Assembly: GCA_012523975.1 (NCBI GenBank)
Contig: JAAYSF010000079.1
Location: forward strand, 1 to 35,841
Source of the DNA: Veillonellaceae bacterium
Lineage (GTDB): Bacteria > Bacillota > Negativicutes > JAAYSF01
Length of the DNA: 35,841 bases
Reading direction: 5' to 3'
The notes beneath the pieces were generated by a model. It did not search any database and was not told where the DNA came from. It saw only the letters and a program-made list of their open reading frames with translations. Shown piece after piece: positions 1-5,668 of this stretch; position 1 is the first letter of the stretch, and each line of letters starts with the position of its first letter. Position numbers and translations under genes: made by a program.

Positions 1-82
1 GTCAGACTCCGGTCCGTTCGACTTGCATGTGTTAAGCACGCCGCCAGCGTTCGTCCTGAGCCAGGATCAAACTCTCCAATAA
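1..82 (-). rRNA. rrs: 16S ribosomal RNA, 5' end (partial)
   Basis: The complement reads AGAGTTTGATCCTGGCTCAG at positions 75 down to 56, the universal start of bacterial 16S rRNA, followed by the usual GCTGGCGGCGTGCTTAA segment. Alignment by eye to the E. coli 5' end puts the mature terminus near 82. Only about 80 bases lie in the window; the rest of the gene runs off the left edge. It is transcribed leftward from the promoters at 277-379. Confidence 0.97.
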
Positions 83-137
83 AGTTATATTATTGGAGCC
101 TTGATGGCTCTTATAATCAATAAAGAATTTATTAGTT

Positions 138-153
138 GTGCTTCGAAAAGCAC
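138..153 (-). other. stem-loop in the 16S leader
   Basis: GTGCTT and AAGCAC form a perfect 6-bp stem around a four-base loop that reads TTCG in the transcript. It lies between the boxA and the 16S 5' end. Leader hairpins of this kind usually take part in rRNA precursor folding or processing; that role is inferred. Confidence 0.5.
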
Positions 154-189
154 CGCACATCTGGCATATTGTTTAACCTTACATTGTTC

Positions 190-204
190 AGTTTTCAAGG
201 AGCA
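190..204 (-). promoter_or_regulatory. boxA-like antitermination site of the rRNA leader
   Basis: The transcript reads TGCTCCTTGAAAACT, close to the rrn boxA found before 16S genes in Gram-positive bacteria (TGCTCTTTGAAAA). In known systems it recruits NusB/NusE to keep RNA polymerase resistant to termination. It sits about 110 bases upstream of the 16S 5' end and downstream of both promoters, as expected. Confidence 0.75.
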
Positions 205-276
205 TCATCGTTATATACTTCAATAACCAAGCAACAATCAAGAATATGTGTGATTTGTTGAACTGACGACTTTTAT

Positions 277-305
277 ATGTTAACACATATAAAAGTAATT
301 GTCAA
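277..305 (-). promoter_or_regulatory. rRNA operon promoter P2
   Basis: On the minus strand, TTGACA (300-305) is followed after exactly 17 bases by TAACAT (277-282). The -35 is a perfect sigma-A hexamer and the -10 is near consensus. It is the promoter closer to the 16S gene. Confidence 0.85.
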
Positions 306-349
306 CAGACTTCTTAACTTTGTGTTGTTTTATGTCTATAACGTGAAGA

Positions 350-379
350 ATATTACCACAAATAAACTTCTTGTGTCAA
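350..379 (-). promoter_or_regulatory. rRNA operon promoter P1
   Basis: On the minus strand, TTGACA (374-379) is followed after 18 bases by TAATAT (350-355). Together with the promoter at 277-305 this gives the tandem arrangement usual for rRNA operons. It lies just past the end of yunB, so the operon does not depend on transcription from yunB. Confidence 0.8.
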
Positions 380-413
380 TATTATCGTATTGAACAACTG
401 TTACGAATCTCTA

Positions 414-1118
414 TCAATGTTGATTAGAATTTGGCTGTTGATTATTCTCATGCCCATTTCCTGCAAATTCATTGGCTAATGGGAAAGGAAACTGAACATA
501 CGTACTTGGCACCTCGCCAACAACTACATACTCAGCAATTGGCACTTGGGTATTAACCATTACACTTTTACTTACAAGTGGAACCACAATTCTTATTTGG
601 GTAGTCGTTACTAAGTAAACCATATGCCGCGTTTGGTTAATACCGGCTTGTTCAAAATTATCTACTACTTTAACCTGTACTGTTCCGATTGGAATGATTG
701 TTACAGTAATTTTGGGCCCCATACTGGCTAAAAGTTGACTGCCTAAAACTTGACCAATCGGAATACTGATTTTTTCATGACCAATCTGTTTTAATACCTC
801 TTGGACTTTAATAGTTGTATCAGCTGCTAGTTTATTAAACTCCATTGTATTAGGCTGAATTAATACAACTCTGCCCCGACTGTCAACTTTCACAATCACT
901 AGAGTCTGTGGATCAATACTGCGGCTTACATAGTCATTAATTACATTATTTATAGCCTCTGTCGCAATTAATGTAGCCTTTGCCTCAGCAATAGCTAGAA
1001 GCGTTGGCTTTAAATTAGTCTCCATCACCCAGAAGCTATATACAAATAACGATATAATCAATATCAATGCCAAAGTCATCGTTGGTATTTTTCGCTTTTT
1101 ACGCACCGCAAATCTCAT
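414..1118 (-). CDS. yunB: Sporulation protein YunB
   Basis: A 234-residue protein matching the YunB sporulation family: a short basic N-terminus, one membrane anchor at about residues 12-31, then an extracytoplasmic beta-rich domain containing the IGQVLGSQLLASMGPKI segment and the repeated VTIIPIGTV and IRIVVPL strands. In Bacillus, YunB is made in the mother cell and needed for efficient spore formation; its biochemical function is unknown. An ATG exists 33 bases upstream, but GGAGGAAG at 1124-1131 sits 5-8 bases from the ATG at 1118, so the shorter form is chosen. A sigma-E-like -10 box lies at 1181-1188. The gene ends just before the rRNA promoters. Confidence 0.88.
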   Translation of the reverse strand: MRFAVRKKRKIPTMTLALILIISLFVYSFWVMETNLKPTLLAIAEAKATLIATEAINNVINDYVSRSIDPQTLVIVKVDSRGRVVLIQPNTMEFNKLAADTTIKVQEVLKQIGHEKISIPIGQVLGSQLLASMGPKITVTIIPIGTVQVKVVDNFEQAGINQTRHMVYLVTTTQIRIVVPLVSKSVMVNTQVPIAEYVVVGEVPSTYVQFPFPLANEFAGNGHENNQQPNSNQH

Positions 1119-1180
1119 CAATACTTCCTCCCCAGATTGCAGATTGCTCACTGAGTAGACTTAAAGTTTTAGGCTCATTC

Positions 1181-1188
1181 ATTATATG
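1181..1188 (-). promoter_or_regulatory. possible sigma-E-type -10 box of yunB
   Basis: The minus strand reads CATATAAT, seven of eight bases of the Bacillus sigma-E -10 CATACAAT, about 60 bases upstream of the yunB start. The matching -35 is weak, so this rests mainly on the -10 and on the known mother-cell expression of yunB homologues. Confidence 0.35.
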
Positions 1189-1210
1189 GCCCACGTTGAT
1201 TATTTGTGAA

Positions 1211-1240
1211 TAAAAAAAATTGCGACCTTTTGGTAGCAAC
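1211..1240 (-). terminator. orphan intrinsic terminator upstream of yunB
   Basis: In minus-strand reading, TTGC-T-ACC and GGT-C-GCAA pair around an AAAA loop (1220-1239) and are followed by eight T. No annotated gene ends here: yunB begins downstream and the neighbour on the right is on the other strand. It implies a leftward transcript starting somewhere in 1240-1500. Confidence 0.6.
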
Positions 1241-1521
1241 TCTTATTTTATGCTGAGAAGACAATTTTCGGCAAGCCTTCGCTTACCATTTTTGAATTGA
1301 CAAAGCGTTGATTTTTTCAATTAGTTCGCTTTGGGGGCAGGATTTCCGCTATATCGCGTTTAATTAATTTTAACTGCTGATCCAGAAGTACATACAGTAC
1401 CTCCAAAGTAAATTCAAAAGCAAATATTTACAATTTTAGCCGATTATATAATGTCGCTAAAATTCTAAAGGATTCTATAATCAATAACACTATCGACTTT
1501 TTATGATATAATAACCTTTAT
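1241..1521. other. intergenic stretch with a long palindrome
   Basis: No convincing gene is seen. A 9-bp perfect inverted repeat, AATTTTAGC (1432-1440) and GCTAAAATT (1456-1464), encloses a nearly symmetric core containing TATAAT on both strands, so the whole 33 bases form an almost perfect palindrome. On the minus strand several short open stretches (for instance residues reading LIEKINALSIQKW around 1275-1315) are broken by stops in every frame. That could be the debris of a decayed gene or chance. The orphan terminator at 1211-1240 lies downstream of this stretch. Confidence 0.45.
1504..1512 (+). promoter_or_regulatory. extended -10 promoter of the PBP gene
   Basis: TGATATAAT contains the TGn extension directly before a perfect TATAAT hexamer (1507-1512). 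The -35 region is poor, as is common for extended -10 promoters. The start codon of the penicillin-binding protein is 34 bases downstream of the hexamer. Confidence 0.6.
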
Positions 1522-1545
1522 ATGATTCATAGTAGGAGGATGACC

Positions 1546-3684
1546 ATGCAGAATGATAACAGCGGCGCTCGAAGAAAAGGCAGTCGCTCTTCGAAGAAGT
1601 CTCGCTTTAATATTACTCTTATTTTGCTTACCGTAATTATTGTCCTTGTAACTGGCGCCGGACTTGGTTTCATAGCAGCTAGTTTTAGTACCCTCCCTAG
1701 CTTAAAAGGCGATATTCGTCCAGCTGCTGCTTCGCAGATTTATGATATTAATGGCAAGTTAATCGCTACAACCAAATCAGTTGAAAACCGTATTCCGGTA
1801 CCGATAAGCAAAGTGCCAAAGAATTTGCAGCATGCTTTTGTTGCGGTTGAGGACGTTCGTTTCTATCAACATGCCGGTATTGATCCGCGAGGAATCCTGC
1901 GTGCGGCTTGGTCTAATCTAGCTAATCGTGGCGTTTCTGAGGGTGGTAGCACAATTACACAGCAGTTGGCAAAGAACGCTTTACTGTCACAAGAACGTAC
2001 ACTAAAGCGAAAAATCCAAGAAGCTTTTTTAGCTATACAAATTGAACGCCAATATACAAAGAATGAAATTTTAGAACTCTATCTGAACCAAATATATTTC
2101 GGCCAAGGCGCATATGGAGTTCAAGCTGCTGCCCATGTATACTTCGGAAAGAACGTTGAAGATTTGACTCTTGCCGAAAGCGCAATGCTAGCTGGCATAC
2201 CAAAAAGTCCTAATTATTTCTCGCCTTTTAACAACTTGAAGGCAGCAACCGAACGCCAGCATACAGTCCTTGATCAAATGGTTAAATATGAATATATTGA
2301 CCAAACAACTGCAAATAAGGCAAAAAATACAAAACTAAAATTAGCAGCACGTTCTGGCTCAGGAGGTAACTCATCAACTGCGTCTTACTTTGTAGACTAC
2401 GTCACACAGCAAGTAATGGAAAAGTATGGGGCCGATTCAGTCTACAAAGATGGCTTAAAAATTTATACTACGCTTGACTACGATATGCAAATTGCGGCAG
2501 AGCAAGCTATGAGCAAACTACCGGCAGCAAGGAAAGATAGTAATGGTATAAAACAGCCACAAGGGGCTTTAGTGGCAATAGATCCTCATAATGGCCATAT
2601 AAAGGCTATGGTTGGAGGCCGCGGCGACGATGAATTTAATCGCGCTGTTATGGCTGAGCGCCAGCCAGGTTCTGCATTTAAACCGTTTGTCTTTCTAGCA
2701 GCAATAGAAAGCGGGTTAGATTCTGCTTCAATAATTAGTGATACTCCTGTTACATTCGGCGACTGGTCACCACAGAACTATAACGGCAAGTTTAATGGCA
2801 ACGTTACACTCAGAACGGCAGTAGAGCGTTCACTTAATGTTCCGGCAGTAAAATTAGCCCAGCAAGTAGGCGTTGACAAACCGCTTTACTATGCGCAGCA
2901 GCTCGGAATTTCAACCCTAGTCCTTCAAGGTTCTATCAACGATAGAAATCTTGCCTCTTCTTTAGGTGGCTTAACTCGGGGTGTAACACCACTAGAAATA
3001 GCTAGCGCCTTTGGCGTTATAGCCAACCAGGGCGTAAAAGCTGAACCGATTGCAATCATTAAAATACTTGATCGCAATGGTAAAGTTCTTGAGCAGCGTA
3101 CAACTAGGGAAAAAGCTGTAATTAGCGAACGAAGTGCATATATATTACTTGACATGATGCGCGGTGTTATCACAAAAGGTACTGGTACTGCCGCCAACAT
3201 CGGCCGGCCAGCGGCAGGTAAAACAGGTACTACTAATGATTACAAAGATGCATGGTTTGTTGGTTTTACTCCCGATATCGTGGCATCAGTCTGGATTGGG
3301 TATGACAATGATGGATATTTAAATGGAATAACCGGAGGAACTATACCAGCGGATATCTGGCGTTCTTTTATGATTAACGCATGTTCCAAACTCCCCGTAA
3401 GAGACTTTATTAAGCCCGCCGGCTTGATTATACCAGAACCTCCTAAGCTCGATGAAAAAACTGATAAAGAAACCGATAAAGAAACCGATGACCCCGCTAA
3501 GGCAGATAATAAATCACCACAGACTAAGAAAAAAGACGAGAAAGATAGTAAACAGAAAGATAAAGATTTGGAAGTAAAACCCGAGCTGAATGATTCCAAA
3601 GACAAAGCTTTGCCGCCCCCGCCAAAACCGGAAAAGGCTAAATTACCGAAGACAGCAGAAAAGTCTGATGATAACAAAAAATAA
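1546..3684 (+). CDS. Class A penicillin-binding protein (1A family)
   Basis: A 712-residue bifunctional peptidoglycan synthase that polymerises lipid II and cross-links the peptides outside the membrane. A basic cytoplasmic tail and a membrane anchor (about 22-46) precede a GT51 transglycosylase domain with EDVRFYQHAG (catalytic Glu about 102), GGSTITQQLAKN (about 133) and ELYLNQIYFG. The transpeptidase domain shows SAFK (nucleophile Ser about 376), SLN (about 429) and KTGT (about 559). A C-terminal tail of roughly 80 residues is rich in Lys, Asp and Pro and probably lies in the wall. An in-frame ATG lies 24 bases upstream, but AGGAGG at 1534-1539 favours the ATG at 1546. The gene is monocistronic, with an extended -10 promoter and its own terminator. 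Confidence 0.93.
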   Translation: MQNDNSGARRKGSRSSKKSRFNITLILLTVIIVLVTGAGLGFIAASFSTLPSLKGDIRPAAASQIYDINGKLIATTKSVENRIPVPISKVPKNLQHAFVAVEDVRFYQHAGIDPRGILRAAWSNLANRGVSEGGSTITQQLAKNALLSQERTLKRKIQEAFLAIQIERQYTKNEILELYLNQIYFGQGAYGVQAAAHVYFGKNVEDLTLAESAMLAGIPKSPNYFSPFNNLKAATERQHTVLDQMVKYEYIDQTTANKAKNTKLKLAARSGSGGNSSTASYFVDYVTQQVMEKYGADSVYKDGLKIYTTLDYDMQIAAEQAMSKLPAARKDSNGIKQPQGALVAIDPHNGHIKAMVGGRGDDEFNRAVMAERQPGSAFKPFVFLAAIESGLDSASIISDTPVTFGDWSPQNYNGKFNGNVTLRTAVERSLNVPAVKLAQQVGVDKPLYYAQQLGISTLVLQGSINDRNLASSLGGLTRGVTPLEIASAFGVIANQGVKAEPIAIIKILDRNGKVLEQRTTREKAVISERSAYILLDMMRGVITKGTGTAANIGRPAAGKTGTTNDYKDAWFVGFTPDIVASVWIGYDNDGYLNGITGGTIPADIWRSFMINACSKLPVRDFIKPAGLIIPEPPKLDEKTDKETDKETDDPAKADNKSPQTKKKDEKDSKQKDKDLEVKPELNDSKDKALPPPPKPEKAKLPKTAEKSDDNKK

Positions 3685-3687
3685 TTT

Positions 3688-3720
3688 AAAAAAACACGCG
3701 TTTTTACGCGTGTTTTTTTT
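3688..3720 (+). terminator. intrinsic terminator after the PBP gene
   Basis: ACACGCGT and ACGCGTGT form an 8-bp GC-rich stem with a short T loop, preceded by seven A and followed by eight T. The A and T tracts make it able to act in both directions, which fits its place between this gene and the convergent small genes. Confidence 0.9.
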
Positions 3721-3738
3721 GTTATTGCATATACATTA

Positions 3739-3852
3739 CTATAAACCAGTCGGAGAATCGTCTTCAAAGAAGAACAGTAGGATTATAATTATAATGATAA
3801 TCCAGATTCCACTACCATTGCCGAACCCACAGCCGCCAAATCCACGAGCCAT
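3739..3852 (-). CDS. Tiny Gly/Ile-rich membrane peptide, YjcZ-like (copy 1)
   Basis: A 37-residue open reading frame too short for most gene finders. It starts MARGFGGCGFGNGSGIW, continues with seven Ile, then LLFFFE and the short acidic tail DDSPTGL. This Gly-rich head, single strongly hydrophobic segment and short charged end resembles the tiny spore-associated YjcZ-type peptides of Bacillus. AGAGGAGG lies 8 bases upstream of the ATG. A CATATATTA box at 3899-3907 with an AC 17 bases further upstream suggests sigma-K-type control. The gene at 3989-4093 encodes a close paralogue, and sharing of the Gly head, Ile run and LLFFF block between two copies supports real coding. Function unknown; a coat or spore-membrane role is inferred. 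Confidence 0.8.
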   Translation of the reverse strand: MARGFGGCGFGNGSGIWIIIIIIILLFFFEDDSPTGL

Positions 3853-3898
3853 AATTAATCCTCCTCTCTTTGTTTTCTTCTCAATATTCTTTTTACTT

Positions 3899-3926
3899 TA
3901 ATATATGGAGCTACCTAGCATAGGGT
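3899..3926 (-). promoter_or_regulatory. sigma-K-like promoter of tiny peptide copy 1
   Basis: The minus strand reads AC, 17 bases, then CATATATTA (3899-3907), matching the sigma-K pattern AC-N16/17-CATANNNTA known from Bacillus. The same nine-base box recurs before the next two minus-strand genes. Confidence 0.55.
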
Positions 3927-3988
3927 TACACCTATAGCTTACTTAAGGAAATACGTTTTCGGCCTCTCCATGCCTTAAGTATCCATGA

Positions 3989-4093
3989 TTATGATAAAGT
4001 AGTGTCTTCTTCAGCAAAGAAGAACAGCAGGATAATGATTATAATGATAATCCACCAAGATCCTCCTCCAAATCCACCACAGCCTCTTACCAT
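3989..4093 (-). CDS. Tiny Gly/Ile-rich membrane peptide, YjcZ-like (copy 2)
   Basis: A 34-residue open reading frame: MVRGCGGFGGGSWW, seven Ile, then LLFFFAEEDTTLS. It is a clear paralogue of the gene at 3739-3852, sharing the M-x-R-G start, the Gly-rich head with one Cys, the Trp before the Ile run and the LLFFF block. AAGGGGGT precedes the ATG by about 8 bases. The intergenic spacing and a separate CATATATTA box (4145-4153) suggest independent transcription. It probably inserts as a single-pass membrane peptide late in sporulation; this is inference from composition and promoter. Confidence 0.8.
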   Translation of the reverse strand: MVRGCGGFGGGSWWIIIIIIILLFFFAEEDTTLS

Positions 4094-4144
4094 AACATTA
4101 CCCCCTTAAGTGTATCTTTTAGGGCGTACTGCCCGCCCTTCTAG

Positions 4145-4172
4145 TTTAATATATGGATTAAAATATCGAAGT
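4145..4172 (-). promoter_or_regulatory. sigma-K-like promoter of tiny peptide copy 2
   Basis: The minus strand shows AC, 17 bases, then CATATATTA (4145-4153). This is the same layout and the same nine-base -10 box as before copy 1. Confidence 0.55.
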
Positions 4173-4195
4173 GTTACTGAGCCATTAGTACATTT

Positions 4196-4552
4196 TTACT
4201 GCAATAGCTTTCTAATATGTTTTGGAGCCTCAGAAGCGGCCCTTACTGACTGCATGGTATTTGTCAAGACATCAGTTATCCCGCGAATAGCCTCAATTTT
4301 AGTTGTCATAGTGTCAATTCTTCTATCCATCCTAACGTTATCAGATGCCAATGTAAGTATGATGACCAATACTTGAAAAGTAAAGTTAGGATTGTTAACT
4401 ATTTTTCTAATAAACCCCATATTGCTACTAACTACTGGTTTAGCTATTTTAATCTCTTCCCCATTAGTTTCAGTTAAAAATTCAGACGTACTATTCACAT
4501 TCTCATTGCTGACACGTTTTAACTTCCGAATATGCTTACGCCTTAATCTCAT
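4196..4552 (-). CDS. Small protein of unknown function, probable late-sporulation gene
   Basis: A 118-residue protein that I do not recognise. The N-terminus is very basic (MRLRRKHIRKLKR), the middle has one hydrophobic stretch (FQVLVIILTLAS, about 60-71), and the C-terminal 45 residues look helical with heptad-like spacing (RRIDTMTTKIEAIRGITDVL). The frame also opens at a GTG 9 bases upstream, but GGGGTGAT directly before the ATG at 4552 acts as the better ribosome-binding site. The CATATATTA box at 4592-4600 is the same one that precedes the two tiny peptide genes downstream, so the three probably share a sporulation regulon. Shadow frames on the other strand are not supported. Confidence 0.6.
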   Translation of the reverse strand: MRLRRKHIRKLKRVSNENVNSTSEFLTETNGEEIKIAKPVVSSNMGFIRKIVNNPNFTFQVLVIILTLASDNVRMDRRIDTMTTKIEAIRGITDVLTNTMQSVRAASEAPKHIRKLLQ

Positions 4553-4591
4553 AATAATCACCCCGTTCTTTGATTAATCTATTCTATTTTA

Positions 4592-4600
4592 ATATATGAT
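4592..4600 (-). promoter_or_regulatory. third CATATATTA -10 box (sigma-K-like)
   Basis: It is identical to the nine-base boxes at 3899 and 4145. Here an AC dinucleotide lies 18 rather than 17 bases upstream, so the -35 half is slightly off. It lies about 40 bases before the start at 4552. Confidence 0.45.
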
Positions 4601-4707
4601 CTAAGGTTCCATGATGGTCCAGTTTCTAGGTTGGACACACACAATTTTGGAATGAATGAATAAACTACATAAATTATACGAGATAGAGAAATTAGGAGGG
4701 ATTCGAA

Positions 4708-5028
4708 TTGTTAGAGCAGGTCGGAAATATGATGGAAATGGTAAAAAAAATTCAACAAAATGTTGAAGAAGTACAAAGCCGTCTAAAAGATGAAAGAGTA
4801 GAAGTTTCAACTGGAGATGTAATTAAAATAATAATGAATGGACAACAAGAAGTTGTATCTATCGAATTAAATAGCAAATACTTATCTGCAGGAAATGCTG
4901 CTTTACTGCAAGACCTACTAGTAACAACAGTAAATAACGCACTAACAAAGTCCCGCGAACTCAATCAGGTGGCTATGAGCAAATTGGCCGGCGATTTAAA
5001 CTTGCCCAAAATTCCTGGCCTATTTTAA
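4708..5028 (+). CDS. Divergent YbaB/EbfC-family nucleoid-associated protein
   Basis: A 106-residue protein with the YbaB/EbfC layout: a helical N-terminus (GNMMEMVKKIQQNVEEVQ), a central beta-hairpin (DVIKIIMNGQQEVVSIELN), a second helix (LLQDLLVTTVNNALTKSREL) and the family C-terminus LNLPKIPGLF. The family forms dimeric tweezers that bind DNA. It differs from the standard copy in lacking the Gly-rich loops and in not lying in a dnaX-ybaB-recR cluster, so it is probably a second, specialised paralogue. The start is TTG, set by GGAGGG 7 bases upstream. A possible weak promoter is TTGGAA-17-TAAATT (4647-4675). It is followed after 12 bases by the gene at 5041, with which it surely forms an operon. 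Confidence 0.8.
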   Translation: MLEQVGNMMEMVKKIQQNVEEVQSRLKDERVEVSTGDVIKIIMNGQQEVVSIELNSKYLSAGNAALLQDLLVTTVNNALTKSRELNQVAMSKLAGDLNLPKIPGLF

Positions 5029-5040
5029 GGAGGAGGCACA

Positions 5041-5616
5041 ATGTCCGGAGCTATTCCCGAAAAGTCTTTAATGCAGATAATTACTCAAACAATTGATACT
5101 TTTACTACTGATGGGAAAAATTACGATACACTTATAAACGTTCTTTCTCTAATTTGCCTAATTACAATCTTGAACAGAAACCACTCTCAACCAGCACAAG
5201 TGACAGCAACGGCTGCCGGAAATCCATTGCAAAAGCTATTAGGCGAACTAACCAAGGGAGATGGTCATTCTGGAGGCCCTTCCCCAGATATGCTTATGTC
5301 TCTCTTACCACTACTTAACAACCCACAGTTAAAATCTAAGTTAAATCCGTCTAATATTGCTGCAATTATGGGGTTAATAAACAGTATGGGCGGAAATACC
5401 AGTGACAAGCAAGAACAGGCTAAGCCGGAAAAGAACACTTCAAAACCAGAAACGAAACAAGATGATCCTACAGCCGCTACTGTAACTGCCTCGGCTCCAG
5501 TTCCTCCAGCGGCGGCTGTCATAACCCCAACTGAATCTTCGGTCCAGGTCACAGAAACTGAAGATACAGATCGAAAAGGGTTAGGACGTTATCTTAATTG
5601 GAAAACTAATTTTTAA
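5041..5616 (+). CDS. Unknown partner protein of the YbaB paralogue
   Basis: A 191-residue protein of unrecognised family. Residues 1-30 look amphipathic. A hydrophobic stretch (LINVLSLICLITIL, about 31-44) may be a membrane segment or a buried helix. Residues 60-120 contain short helical repeats rich in Leu, Pro and Asn (MLMSLLPLLNN, NIAAIMGLINSMGG). The last 70 residues are a low-complexity Lys/Glu/Thr/Ala/Pro linker ending GRYLNWKTNF. GGAGG is 7 bases before the ATG. The 12-base gap to the YbaB-like gene and the shared strong terminator indicate a two-gene operon, so a joint role is inferred. There is no basis for naming a function. Confidence 0.65.
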   Translation: MSGAIPEKSLMQIITQTIDTFTTDGKNYDTLINVLSLICLITILNRNHSQPAQVTATAAGNPLQKLLGELTKGDGHSGGPSPDMLMSLLPLLNNPQLKSKLNPSNIAAIMGLINSMGGNTSDKQEQAKPEKNTSKPETKQDDPTAATVTASAPVPPAAAVITPTESSVQVTETEDTDRKGLGRYLNWKTNF

Positions 5617-5619
5617 AAA

Positions 5620-5665
5620 CGAAAACGGGCTGTATACATTACGTTTTGTATACAGCCCGTTTTTC
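5620..5665. terminator. bidirectional terminator between the YbaB operon and mutS2
   Basis: A perfect 13-bp stem, CGGGCTGTATACA (5626-5638) with its complement (5647-5659), closes an 8-base loop and is flanked by AAAA and TTTTT. It serves the rightward operon and the leftward mutS2 equally well. Confidence 0.93.
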
Positions 5666-5668
5666 GTA

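Noticed and set aside
1250-1440. Short minus-strand open stretches with protein-like residues
   Set aside because: Each is broken by stops within 20-35 codons, none has a start codon with a proper ribosome site, and no family was recognised. Only a decayed gene or chance can be suggested.
3240-3767. Long open frame on the minus strand opposite the 3' end of the PBP gene
   Set aside because: It is the mirror of a Lys/Asp/Pro-rich coding sequence, has a Ser/Phe/Leu-biased composition, lacks a ribosome site and runs through the PBP terminator.
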